DNA from: Paenibacillus sp. FSL H8-0548
Lineage (GTDB): Bacteria > Bacillota > Bacilli > Paenibacillales > Paenibacillaceae
Reading direction: 5' to 3'
Length of the DNA stretch: 64,000 bases
Assembly (NCBI RefSeq): GCF_038630985.1
Contig: NZ_CP152049.1
Coordinates: 2,623,501 to 2,687,500 of the forward strand
Of this stretch, positions 27,472-36,815 are shown piece by piece (position 1 is the first letter of the stretch; every line of letters starts with the position of its first letter). The notes beneath the pieces were generated by a model. It had not been told where the DNA came from. It was given only the letters and a program-made list of their open reading frames with translations, and did not search any database. The position numbers were made by a program, and so were the translations under genes.

Positions 27472-29724
27472 TTGAAGCATGAACTCGTAAAAACCGATAT
27501 TACCGTCGTTGGCGGAGGACTAGCAGGCGTCTGTGCAGCTGTGGCCGCTGCGCGTTTGGGACAAACGGTGTCACTCATTAACAATAGACCAGTACTTGGC
27601 GGCAATTCGAGCAGTGAGGTTCGGGTGTGGGTGTGCGGCGCTACGGCGCATGGCACTCAGCGTTATGCCCGGGAAACCGGAATTATGGGTGAGATGTTTG
27701 TCGAAAACCAATATCGAAATCCGGATGGCAATCCTTATTTATGGGATATTGTTGTGCTCGAAACGGTTCTCGCTGAGCCCAATATCCGATTGTTTCTGAA
27801 TACGGATGTACATGAGGTGGAAGCCGAAGGAGCGGAGGAAGATCGTGTTATTCGTTCTGTGACAGGGTGGATGATGGGCTCTGAGCGAATGATCCGTTTT
27901 GAAAGCCAAATATTTATCGACTGTACTGGAGACGGGCTAGTTGGTTTTCTTGCAGGCGCCAAATACAGAATAGGCCGCGAAGCCAAGGCGGAGTTTAACG
28001 AGGATTGGGCTCCGGATATTGCAGATGACATCACACTTGGCAGTACGCTTCTGTTCTACACGAAGGAAGCAAAGCGGCCGGTTAAGTATATTCCACCAAG
28101 CTTTGCCAAGGACATTACCGAAACAACGATCCCCATAAAGCGAGTCATCCGAAGCGGCGATTCCGGGTGTCATTATTGGTGGATTGAATGGGGTGGCGAA
28201 ATGGATACGGTTCACGATAATGAACGAATCCGTGATGAGCTTTGGTCGGTCATTTATGGCATTTGGGACTATATTAAAAACTCAGGCAAGTTCGAAGCGG
28301 AGCATATGACACTCGAATGGGTAGGATCAATCCCAGGCAAACGTGAATATCGCCGTTTTATTGGAGATTACATGCTGAATCAAAACGATATTTTGGAGCA
28401 GAAGCCTTTTGAGGACCGTGTAGCCTTTGGAGGCTGGTCGATTGATCTTCATCCGCCGCAAGGTATGTATTCGACTGAAAGCGGTTCAAAGCATTTGTTT
28501 TCTGATGGCATATACCATATACCATTCCGCAGCCTATATTCTAATAATATAAGCAATCTGATGTTTGCGGGCAGGGATATTAGCGCTACGCATGTCGCTT
28601 TTGGCACGACAAGAGTTATGGCGACCTGTGCAGTAATCGGCGAGGCTGCTGGAAGCGGAGCCGCCTTGTCTCTGCAGAGGGGAGTAGAGCCGCGATTGCT
28701 TCATCGCGATTACATGGGTGAGCTGCAGCAGCTCATGCTGCGGCAGGATGCATCGATTATCGGAATTGCAGGAGATGACCCGGATGATCTTGCGAAATCA
28801 GCCCATATTACGGCGTCGAGTACGCTGAATAGGATTGCTGTTACAGACTCCACCACAGTTCACATGCTAAATAAAGATCTAGGCATTTTATTTCCTGTAC
28901 AGCCTGCACTAGAAACGGTTGAGCTGTTGCTCGACTGCACAGCGGCAGTGACGCTTGAAGCGGAGCTGTGGCATACGGGAAAGGGAGAAAATTATGTGCC
29001 TAAGTATAAGGTAGCTGCGGCTTCAACATCGGTTGCTCCTGGCAGCAGTCAGTGGGTAAAGCTTGATTTTCCGTGGAAGCCGGATGCAGCCTGTAATGCT
29101 TTTCTCATTATAAAAGCCAATGAAGCGATAAGCCTGCACGGATCGGATAGAGCGTTAACGGGAGTGCTTTGCTTTGAGAAGGGCCCTGAGCCTATCGTAT
29201 CCTCACTACTGGAGGAATCTCAGCCGGAGCAGCCACTCGTGCAGTGGAGCATGCGTGCTTGGAATCGTCATCCGATTTGCTTCCAGGCAACGCCAAATAC
29301 AGAGGCTTATGCGGCTGAACATATAACCGATGGCTATGTCCGGCCATTCGCCGGTCCTCATCTCTGGGTATCCGAGGAAATGACAGCAGGACAAGAGGAG
29401 TGGATCGATCTGGAGTGGGAGAATGAGAAAAGGATAGCTGAGATTCATATCACCTTTAATGACGATGTTAATGAAGATTTAATCAATCTGCATCATCATC
29501 GTACCGTCTTTGAAGCTATCCCAGAGGTTGTGCGAAGCTACCGAGTTGAAGCGCTCATTCAAGAGGAATGGATCGTGGTTGCAGCGGAGCGGGATAATCA
29601 TAAACGTAAAAGAGTCCATACGCTTGAGCACGAAATATCATCCAGTAAAATTAGGCTTTGGATCGAGAATACGAATGGCGGCGCACATGCGGAGGTTGCT
29701 GAAATCAGAGTTTATGCTCTATAA
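27472..29724 (+). CDS. FAD-dependent oxidoreductase with C-terminal beta-sandwich
   Basis: 750 residues. An N-terminal Rossmann motif 'VVGGGLAGVCAAVAAARLG' (~11-29) and 'NRPVLGGNSSSEVRVWV' mark the FAD_oxidored (pfam12831-like) group. The FAD-binding second part is 'FAGRDISATHVAFGTTRVMATC' (~365). The last ~250 residues look like two beta-sandwiches, the final one discoidin-like ('WIDLEWENEKRIAEIHITF'). The start is a TTG with TTGGAGGCG upstream. Similar proteins often sit among polysaccharide genes, but the substrate is unknown. No signal peptide is seen. Confidence 0.82.
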   Translation: MKHELVKTDITVVGGGLAGVCAAVAAARLGQTVSLINNRPVLGGNSSSEVRVWVCGATAHGTQRYARETGIMGEMFVENQYRNPDGNPYLWDIVVLETVLAEPNIRLFLNTDVHEVEAEGAEEDRVIRSVTGWMMGSERMIRFESQIFIDCTGDGLVGFLAGAKYRIGREAKAEFNEDWAPDIADDITLGSTLLFYTKEAKRPVKYIPPSFAKDITETTIPIKRVIRSGDSGCHYWWIEWGGEMDTVHDNERIRDELWSVIYGIWDYIKNSGKFEAEHMTLEWVGSIPGKREYRRFIGDYMLNQNDILEQKPFEDRVAFGGWSIDLHPPQGMYSTESGSKHLFSDGIYHIPFRSLYSNNISNLMFAGRDISATHVAFGTTRVMATCAVIGEAAGSGAALSLQRGVEPRLLHRDYMGELQQLMLRQDASIIGIAGDDPDDLAKSAHITASSTLNRIAVTDSTTVHMLNKDLGILFPVQPALETVELLLDCTAAVTLEAELWHTGKGENYVPKYKVAAASTSVAPGSSQWVKLDFPWKPDAACNAFLIIKANEAISLHGSDRALTGVLCFEKGPEPIVSSLLEESQPEQPLVQWSMRAWNRHPICFQATPNTEAYAAEHITDGYVRPFAGPHLWVSEEMTAGQEEWIDLEWENEKRIAEIHITFNDDVNEDLINLHHHRTVFEAIPEVVRSYRVEALIQEEWIVVAAERDNHKRKRVHTLEHEISSSKIRLWIENTNGGAHAEVAEIRVYAL

Positions 29725-29795
29725 TGAGCTAAATAACATGGCAACGCTTTCAATGCGTCTCGATTAAGTATTTGAGATATGAAGGGAGAGTGTTG

Positions 29796-31337
29796 ATGAT
29801 CGTTAAGCCGCTCAGTATTCTAATTGTTGATGATGAACTTCCTCTCAGACAGGAGCTTCGGATGTTCCCGTGGAAGGAATGTGATGCTGTTTTAATGGGG
29901 GAAGCGAGCAACGGTGAGGAAGCATTGCAGCTATGCTCACATAAAACGCCAGATGTTGTAATCACGGATATTACGATGCCGGTAATGGATGGGATCACGC
30001 TCATTCGGGAAATGAAGAAACGTTATCCTAGTGTTCAAATCATATTGCTGACTTGTCACAGTGATTTTCATTATGTACAAGAAGCGCTCCGACTTGGAGC
30101 GCTTGAATATATTTTGAAGGTATCGATGGAAGAGGAAGAACTAATGCAAGCGATGGACAAAGTAAGAGCTGTAATTGTAAAGGAGCGAATCGCTCAGGAA
30201 AATGAGAAAAGAGAGCGAAGGCTGCTTCAATCTGTATTATTCGGAAAGCTGCTGCTCGGTCAAAAGCTAAGCAGCTCCGATTGGCATCCGATTGCTCTAA
30301 GTGAGGAAAAACCCGTTTTATTGGCACGAATATTTTTTGATGTATCCCCCTCCGTATATTTATCCATGAAACAGCAAATTCAGCAAACGTTCTCTAATAT
30401 CGAAAGCTCCGATTCAGACTGGTTAACGTGGCTGACTGTACGAGATAAGGAATATTTTATCCTAATAGAGGCACGTTCTCCCTCGGAAATGCTCAAGCAG
30501 TCCTTTGGTCAGCTATTACAATCCTTAACCGATCTGATGAAGCTGTATTCTCCACTGCTCGATCCAAGCATCTCTGCGCATGCCATTATCAGTGAGCCAA
30601 TTACGTCTGGAGAGGAGCTAGCACACGCTCTTGTTTCTTTGACGGAATGGAAGAATGCGCTTTTTTATGATCATGCTTTGGAGAGTAACGTTTTCTTTGG
30701 TGAGCCGCAGCCGCTAGCGGATATGAAAGAACAACAGGTTAAGGAACTAATAGAGCTGCTAAGAAAGTCCAGTTGGTCTACCGAGAGCTTGAAAGAATTT
30801 TTGCAGGGTGAGTTTATGCTATGGTGCTTCAAGCACCGCATTAAGCCGGAGCAGTTGAAGGAGCGTGTGCTGAATTGGCAGGTGGAGTGGCTGAAGGTAC
30901 AAGAAAACGCTAATCTTGACGGTTCCAGCATTGCAAATTTGATGGGAGCTCATACTCTGTCGCAAATGGTTGCCTGTATCATCCAAGATATCACTGCAAT
31001 AGAGCTAGGGAGGACACACTCGAGATTTGAGATTCGTTCAGCTGTTCAGTGGATCAAGGATCATTTGGAGAAACCGATTTCGCTCCCTCACATTGCTGAG
31101 CAGGTAGGACTTAGCCCTCATTATGTCAGCAAATTGTTTCGAGAAGAGACAGGAAGCTCGTTCAATCAGTATATTACCAAACTACGTATGGAGAAGGCGG
31201 TCGAGCTGCTTAAGCATACGAACAAGAAAGTATATGAAATTGCGGAAGAGGTCGGAATACCGAGCTATCGCTATTTTACAGTAACCTTTCGAAATTGGAC
31301 GGGTGTGTCCCCAACGGATTTCAAACGACATAGTTAA
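29796..31337 (+). CDS. Two-component response regulator, REC + AraC-type HTH
   Basis: 513 residues. Receiver with D58 in 'ITDITMPVMDG'; the conserved Lys position reads 'YILKVSMEEE', lacking the usual 'KPF' proline-aromatic, a small oddity. The C-terminal AraC domain ends 'F-R-N-W-T-G-V-S-P-T-D-F-K'. GAAGGGAGAG precedes the ATG at 29796 by about 6 bases; an in-frame ATG at 29772 has no site. Here the regulator gene precedes the kinase gene, the reverse of the two other pairs. Confidence 0.93.
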   Translation: MIVKPLSILIVDDELPLRQELRMFPWKECDAVLMGEASNGEEALQLCSHKTPDVVITDITMPVMDGITLIREMKKRYPSVQIILLTCHSDFHYVQEALRLGALEYILKVSMEEEELMQAMDKVRAVIVKERIAQENEKRERRLLQSVLFGKLLLGQKLSSSDWHPIALSEEKPVLLARIFFDVSPSVYLSMKQQIQQTFSNIESSDSDWLTWLTVRDKEYFILIEARSPSEMLKQSFGQLLQSLTDLMKLYSPLLDPSISAHAIISEPITSGEELAHALVSLTEWKNALFYDHALESNVFFGEPQPLADMKEQQVKELIELLRKSSWSTESLKEFLQGEFMLWCFKHRIKPEQLKERVLNWQVEWLKVQENANLDGSSIANLMGAHTLSQMVACIIQDITAIELGRTHSRFEIRSAVQWIKDHLEKPISLPHIAEQVGLSPHYVSKLFREETGSSFNQYITKLRMEKAVELLKHTNKKVYEIAEEVGIPSYRYFTVTFRNWTGVSPTDFKRHS

Positions 31338-31372
31338 ATTTATGAGAAACCGGACGCGGGGGAATTAGAAAT

Positions 31373-33151
31373 ATGTCGAAGCTATTTCATTGGTATGCGA
31401 GTCTTGGCCTTGCCACCAAGCAGTTTATCTATTTATTTATTGTGACTCTGCTGATCGTTCTATTGCTTGCGTGGCGCAATCTTCACGAGGCCGAGAGCCT
31501 GCTTCAGAATCAATTGACTCGCGATGCGGAGCTGCTCGTAAGCCGGACCAATCAATATATTGATGCGAGCTTAGATAATGTGGAAAATTTGCTGCTTCTG
31601 ATCTCAACCCGTACGGATTTGCTCGATGAGGGGAATGAAGAGACGGCCATCGATACGCTTCGCAAATTTGCTGATCATAATAATTCGATAGCGAAAACGC
31701 TGTACATGGTTCGAACCGACGGCAGTGTTTATTCAAGCTCTCAGGTTTATTATGATATTATTGGCAATCCCCACTTAAAGGATCTCTATGATCTCGCGCT
31801 GCAAAATTATGGAGCGATTAACGTAAGTGAGCCTTACTATTCACCGATGTCTGGATATACACTCGCTTATGTATTGCCTATTACAGATGCAGGCAAGCAA
31901 GTGCGGGGAGTTGTCGTTGCCGAAATGAATTTAGATTTGCTTACAGAGCGAATCGCCCCAATGATCTATCAATCTTATATTTTGTTTTCCAAGGACGGAA
32001 ATGTTATTAACCGATTGGATTCACGCGACAAGCTGCTGCCCTTTCAGCAGGCTATTTATCCACCTAAGGTAGAGGAAGACTTTCGGAAGCAGCTTACTAT
32101 CCTTAAAGTTGGTGTTAGCAGTGTAGAAGGATATGGCTTGAAGCCGCTAGTCGCTGTGAAATCATCGAAAAACCGGTTAGGCTGGTCGCTTGCTGCTTTC
32201 ATCGAGGAAGATTATTTCTATAAGGATCTGCAGAAGCTGAACAATAATTACCGAACGGCCATCATCATTTGGATTATCGTACTGCTGTTCAGCGCGTTCT
32301 TGCTCAGTCGTTCCTTCACTCATCCGATACGCAGGTTCGTCGAGAAGATGGATCGGCTCAATGACCTGCAGGTAGTGGCGAAGCTGCCGGTTACGAGAAG
32401 CGACGAGATCGGCAGGCTGACGCAAAGCTACAATGCCATGCTTGAGAGAATTCAAATCCTTCTGCAGAAAACAAAATCAGCGGAGGAGCAGAAGAAGGAA
32501 TATGAGCTAAAGATGCTGCGAAGCCAGATTGCTCCTCACTTTTTATATAATACGCTTGCTTGCATTAGCAGTCTCGCCAAGCAGCAGCGAACTGACGAGG
32601 TGCGTGATACCATTCGCTCGCTAGTCAAGCTGTTAAGCTTCAGCTTTGACAAGCAATCAGAGTATGTATCACTTGAAGAAGAACTGGAAGGGCTGCGCAT
32701 GTATATTCAAATTCAACAGGTTCGTTATGGAGAGCAATATCGATATGAGACTGATATCAACCCAAGCTTACTTCATTACCGCGTTCTTAAGCTTACTCTT
32801 CAGCCACTTGTGGAAAATGCATTATTTCATGGGATCACGCCGAACAAGGCTGGCCTAATTACGATTAAAGGAGAGCTGTGGAAGGGAAAGCTAAGGCTTT
32901 ATATTCGCGATGACGGAATAGGCATTCCACGAGAGAAAATCAGAGAGCTTCTGAACGAGAATGCGGAGCAGGAGCGCTCAATGTATCGTTTTACAGGTAT
33001 TGGACTTCGGAATGTGCACGACAGGATTCGCATTCATCACGGTGAGCCCTACGGATTGCGAATGGGAAGCAAGCAGGGTATAGGGACCATTGTTCGCGTG
33101 GATATTCCTATACTCACGGAGAGCGATGAACGTTTAGGCATTTGGAATTAG
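31373..33151 (+). CDS. Sensor histidine kinase (YesM type)
   Basis: 592 residues: a transmembrane helix (~15-35), Cache sensor (~40-285), a second helix (~298-316), HAMP, His_kinase with H389 in 'APHFLYNTLA' and HATPase with 'QPLVENALFHG' and 'DDGIGI'. 35 bases after its regulator. It precedes the LplB-type importer operon, its likely target. Confidence 0.93.
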   Translation: MSKLFHWYASLGLATKQFIYLFIVTLLIVLLLAWRNLHEAESLLQNQLTRDAELLVSRTNQYIDASLDNVENLLLLISTRTDLLDEGNEETAIDTLRKFADHNNSIAKTLYMVRTDGSVYSSSQVYYDIIGNPHLKDLYDLALQNYGAINVSEPYYSPMSGYTLAYVLPITDAGKQVRGVVVAEMNLDLLTERIAPMIYQSYILFSKDGNVINRLDSRDKLLPFQQAIYPPKVEEDFRKQLTILKVGVSSVEGYGLKPLVAVKSSKNRLGWSLAAFIEEDYFYKDLQKLNNNYRTAIIIWIIVLLFSAFLLSRSFTHPIRRFVEKMDRLNDLQVVAKLPVTRSDEIGRLTQSYNAMLERIQILLQKTKSAEEQKKEYELKMLRSQIAPHFLYNTLACISSLAKQQRTDEVRDTIRSLVKLLSFSFDKQSEYVSLEEELEGLRMYIQIQQVRYGEQYRYETDINPSLLHYRVLKLTLQPLVENALFHGITPNKAGLITIKGELWKGKLRLYIRDDGIGIPREKIRELLNENAEQERSMYRFTGIGLRNVHDRIRIHHGEPYGLRMGSKQGIGTIVRVDIPILTESDERLGIWN

Positions 33152-33168
33152 CTCGCTATACAGATGTG

Positions 33169-33198
33169 GAGGCTGTCCTAAGAGGGACAGCTTCTTTC
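33169..33198 (+). terminator. Rho-independent terminator after the kinase gene
   Basis: A stem of GGCTGTCC with GGACAGCT and a 6-base loop, then TTCTTTCGTTTT. It separates the regulator/kinase transcript from the importer operon. Confidence 0.7.
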
Positions 33199-33203
33199 GT
33201 TTT

Positions 33204-33223
33204 AATCTAAGATTTCCCCCATT
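33204..33223 (+). promoter_or_regulatory. Shared upstream motif, second copy
   Basis: AATCTAAGATTTCCCCCATT, 18 of 20 bases identical to 16948-16967, again just after a terminator and upstream of the first permease gene of an importer operon. Confidence 0.45.
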
Positions 33224-33302
33224 CGTTTCCCTTAAATCTGTACATTATTTACGTTTTTATGTATATCGGCGCAGCGGCCAGATGTTTATACTTACCTTAT
33301 TG

Positions 33303-33316
33303 AAAGCGTATACACA
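33303..33316 (+). promoter_or_regulatory. CcpA cre site upstream of the LplB-type operon
   Basis: TGAAAGCGTATACA fits the cre consensus TGWAANCGNTNWCA at every fixed position. It lies about 15 bases before the start codon, downstream of any promoter, where CcpA binding would act as a roadblock when preferred sugars are present. Confidence 0.6.
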
Positions 33317-33330
33317 AAAGGAGGGATACA

Positions 33331-34299
33331 ATGGAAGCCAAACATAGCCTTACTCCGGCCCCTCAGATACGGCCTGCTTGGCAAACGAAGCTTCGGTCAA
33401 TATTTAGTGCTATCTGGACATTTAAGGCCTTCTACATCATGCTGCTGCCTGGTGTAATCTACTTCATCATTTTTCGGTATTTTCCGATGTATGGTGTCAT
33501 CATTGCCTTTAAAAATTTTGCCATTCTAGAGGGGATAACAGGAAGCTCGTGGGTTGATCCATGGTATAAGCATTTTCAGGATTTTTATCAGTCTCCCTAT
33601 TTTGGCCAGCTCATGAGCAATACGATTCTGATCAGCTTATATAAGTTGATTTGGGGGACGCTTCCTCCAATTATACTGGCAGTGATGCTGAATGAATGTC
33701 GTATACGCTGGCTGAAGACCATCGTTCAAACGCTTACTTATATGCCGCACTTTTTGTCATGGGTTATTATTTTCGGTATTCTTCTGACATTGTTCTCGCA
33801 AAATGGAGGCTTGATTAATCGCTGGATTGTAGAAGCGGGGGGGAGCTCCATTCCATTCCTGACTTCAACGGATTACTTCCGAAGTATTCTAGTAGGCTCT
33901 GAGGTTTGGCAAAATCTCGGATGGGGGGCAATTATCTACTTGGCTGCGATGGCGGGCATCGACCCGACGCTTTACGAAGCGGCTAAGGTGGACGGAGCGA
34001 GCAGGCTGCGCATGATCTGGCATATTACGCTGCCGGGCATCAGAAGCATTATGATTTTGCTGTTTATACTGAAGCTTGGTCAAATGCTTGATGCCGGCTT
34101 CGATCAGATCTATATTTTATATAATATACAGGTTTATCCAGTTGCTGACATCATCGATACTTGGGTATACCGAACAGGCTTGCAGCAGTTGAATTTCAGC
34201 TTGGCATCAGCCGTCGGATTGTTCAAATCCGTTATTGGACTCGTACTTGTGCTAGGAGCCAACCGTTTGGCCAAAAAGTGGGGTGAGGGGATATGGTAA
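33331..34299 (+). CDS. ABC transporter permease, LplB type
   Basis: A 322-residue permease. The N-terminal polar region of about 30 residues and the block 'YFPMYGVIIAFKNF' are hallmarks of LplB-like subunits. The EAA loop is 'YEAAKVDGASRLRMIWHITLP'. AGGAGG lies 7 bases before the ATG. It overlaps the next gene by 7 bases. The group moves oligosaccharides, including pectic ones, and again lacks an ATPase in the operon. Confidence 0.92.
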   Translation: MEAKHSLTPAPQIRPAWQTKLRSIFSAIWTFKAFYIMLLPGVIYFIIFRYFPMYGVIIAFKNFAILEGITGSSWVDPWYKHFQDFYQSPYFGQLMSNTILISLYKLIWGTLPPIILAVMLNECRIRWLKTIVQTLTYMPHFLSWVIIFGILLTLFSQNGGLINRWIVEAGGSSIPFLTSTDYFRSILVGSEVWQNLGWGAIIYLAAMAGIDPTLYEAAKVDGASRLRMIWHITLPGIRSIMILLFILKLGQMLDAGFDQIYILYNIQVYPVADIIDTWVYRTGLQQLNFSLASAVGLFKSVIGLVLVLGANRLAKKWGEGIW

Positions 34300-35153
34300 G
34301 AAGTCTGGATGATAAAATTTTCAACGGCATCATTTATGTGTTTTTAGGATTATGCGGACTTGCCGCTGTCCTGCCAATTCTGTATGTTGTATCGGTATCC
34401 ATCACCCCCTTTGGGGAAGTGCTTCGTAATGGCGGATTTATTTTGTTTCCACGAGAAATTACATTCTCTGCTTATCGAACGCTGCTAACGGAATCTAATA
34501 TACCGAAAGCTTTCCAAATCACTGTACTCATTACAGTGATCGGTACCGCAGTCAATCTCGTATTAACTGGCTTGATGGCTTATCCGCTTAGCCGTAAAAA
34601 TCTGCCAGCTAGAAACTTTTTTCTACTGATGATCGTGTTTACGATGCTGTTCAGCGGAGGAATTATACCTACCTATCTGGTCGTAAAGTCAATGGGGCTG
34701 CTCGACTCGATCTGGGCTATGATATTGCCCAACGCAGTATGGAGCTTCAATGTCCTTATCATGAAGAGCTTTTTTGAGGGGCTGCCTGAGGAGCTGTTCG
34801 AATCGGCAAGGATGGACGGAGCCAAAGAATTTCGCATATTGCTTCAAATTGTAACGCCGCTCTCGATTCCTGTACTGCTTACAGTTGGTTTGTTTTATTT
34901 GGTCGGCCATTGGAACGAATTTTTTCAGGCCATATTTTATGTGACAGACCGCTCGTTATTCCCGCTGCAGGTAGTAGTCAGAGAAATTTTAATGCAAAGC
35001 CAGCAGCCGCTTGAGAATGCGGAGAACATGATGCCTACTCAGACTATGCAGATGGCTTCCGTCATGATCGCAAGCCTTCCAGTTATCGTTATTTATCCGT
35101 TTCTTCAGAAGCATTTTACGAAAGGCATGCTTTTGGGCTCAATTAAAGGTTGA
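34293..35153 (+). CDS. ABC transporter permease, YtcP/LplC type
   Basis: A 286-residue permease with six helices. The family block 'LFSGGIIPTYLVVKSMGLLDS' is clear and the EAA loop is 'FESARMDGAKEFRILLQIVTP'. The end 'FTKGMLLGSIKG' is typical. It pairs with the LplB-type subunit, whose gene it overlaps. Confidence 0.92.
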   Translation: MVRSLDDKIFNGIIYVFLGLCGLAAVLPILYVVSVSITPFGEVLRNGGFILFPREITFSAYRTLLTESNIPKAFQITVLITVIGTAVNLVLTGLMAYPLSRKNLPARNFFLLMIVFTMLFSGGIIPTYLVVKSMGLLDSIWAMILPNAVWSFNVLIMKSFFEGLPEELFESARMDGAKEFRILLQIVTPLSIPVLLTVGLFYLVGHWNEFFQAIFYVTDRSLFPLQVVVREILMQSQQPLENAENMMPTQTMQMASVMIASLPVIVIYPFLQKHFTKGMLLGSIKG

Positions 35154-35226
35154 TCAAGGCTGCATAGATAACTGGCCAGCTATGTGGACCTTTTCAATAG
35201 TTAAAGTTCAGAAAGGGGATAATAAA

Positions 35227-36762
35227 ATGAAAAAAATATTTTCCTTAATGGTTACTGCTTCCATGTTAGTATCTCTTGTTGCTGGTTGCTCGGGAGGAGG
35301 AGGCAATAAAAATGGGGTCAACGATCCTGTCAGCACCAAAAAGCCGGCCCCTGAAGTGACCGAGACAACTGGAAAGCCGGTTAAAATCGAAATTATCGAA
35401 ACAGGAAATAACCTGCCTTCACCGGACAAAGATATTATCAAGCAGGAGCTGGATAAAGCGCTGAACATTGATCTTAATTTAACGGTTTATCCATCGGGAG
35501 ACGATTACAGCAATCAAATGAATGTCCGTATGGCCTCTGGTAATTTTCCGGATTTGTTTATGGTCGATCGCCAGCAGCTGATTCAATTTTCCAAGCAAGG
35601 ACTGCTGCTTGACTTGACGCCGTATATGGATAAATTAGAGCAAACGGTAGCCTTTATTGGTGAAGACAGTGTCAAGAAGGGCATGGTCGATGGAAAGGTT
35701 TATGGCATATCCAAGTCCCCACAAATTCCGTACAATACGTATTGGATTCGCAAGGACTGGCTGGATAAATTACAGCTGCAGGTGCCTGAGACAGTAGAAC
35801 AACTATCTGCCGTAGCGGAAGCCTTCACCAAAAACGATCCAGACGGAAATGGCAAACCAGATACCTTCGGCTTAACAGGCGGTAAAATAGGTGCATTCGC
35901 ACCGGTATTCGGTGCATTCGGCGTAGGCATGCCTGGTGATTTCTATGAAAAGGACGGGGTAGTCGTCAATTCGCTTTATGATCCGGCGATGAAGGATGCG
36001 CTTGAATTTATTAGAACCATGATCGCTTCTGGGTCTGTTGACTCCGAGCTGCTAGCAAATAGCGGATTGCAGCACCAAGAGAAGGCAATTAAAGGGCAAG
36101 CAGGTATTGTATATATCGATTGGCCTAATATTACGAAGGAACAGTTCGTGGAACAAATTAAAACGGTAAATGCAAATGCGCAGTGGCTGCAGATTGCTGC
36201 CCCAACTGGAGCAGGCGGACAACATGATGGATCATGGGATATTGGTGCGACACCGGGTCGATTCGCCATACCGAAGGCGCTTGAGAAAGATCCAGAGAAG
36301 CTGCAGAAGGTGTTTGATCTCCTCAACTACATTTCGAATCCGGATGGCGGCTCGATGCTTGTGCAATTCGGTGTAAAGGATACGCATTTCAAGCTTGATA
36401 ACGGTAAGCCAATCATGACAGATCAAGCAGGTGATGTCGGATATTCCTGGTTGTACCAATTCACAGGAAGACCAGAAATGGAGTATTTGCAGGCTAAGTT
36501 CTCCTCTCAATCTGAATCGATTGAATTCGCTAACAATCAGCCCCGCATTCAAGCGCTGAACGGATTCATCGATAATCCTGAGGGCTATAACCCGGTTGAC
36601 TCGAATCGATTTATTGAGGAAGAATTCGCGAAATTTATATTTAATAAACGTCCGATTGATCAATATGCTGCCTTTTTACAAACGTTGGAAACCTCAATGA
36701 ACTACAAAACATTTTTGGACAGCGCAGCAGTGCAGCTTCAGGCGCTCGGGTATGGCGGTTAA
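35227..36762 (+). CDS. ABC transporter binding lipoprotein, LplA/LipO type
   Basis: 511 residues, longer than the two other binding proteins here, as expected for the LplA group. Signal peptide with lipobox LVAGC (~17-21), a Gly/Asn/Lys tether, then a two-lobe fold. 'DPDGNGKPDTFGLTG' (~200) is the calcium-binding-like loop seen in this group. The ATG at 35227 follows AAAGGGG; an upstream in-frame ATG at 35182 has no site. Confidence 0.9.
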   Translation: MKKIFSLMVTASMLVSLVAGCSGGGGNKNGVNDPVSTKKPAPEVTETTGKPVKIEIIETGNNLPSPDKDIIKQELDKALNIDLNLTVYPSGDDYSNQMNVRMASGNFPDLFMVDRQQLIQFSKQGLLLDLTPYMDKLEQTVAFIGEDSVKKGMVDGKVYGISKSPQIPYNTYWIRKDWLDKLQLQVPETVEQLSAVAEAFTKNDPDGNGKPDTFGLTGGKIGAFAPVFGAFGVGMPGDFYEKDGVVVNSLYDPAMKDALEFIRTMIASGSVDSELLANSGLQHQEKAIKGQAGIVYIDWPNITKEQFVEQIKTVNANAQWLQIAAPTGAGGQHDGSWDIGATPGRFAIPKALEKDPEKLQKVFDLLNYISNPDGGSMLVQFGVKDTHFKLDNGKPIMTDQAGDVGYSWLYQFTGRPEMEYLQAKFSSQSESIEFANNQPRIQALNGFIDNPEGYNPVDSNRFIEEEFAKFIFNKRPIDQYAAFLQTLETSMNYKTFLDSAAVQLQALGYGG

Positions 36763-36815
36763 CATATTCATAGTTAATTTATCATTAAATTAAATACAAG
36801 CAGGAGGTTTGAAAG

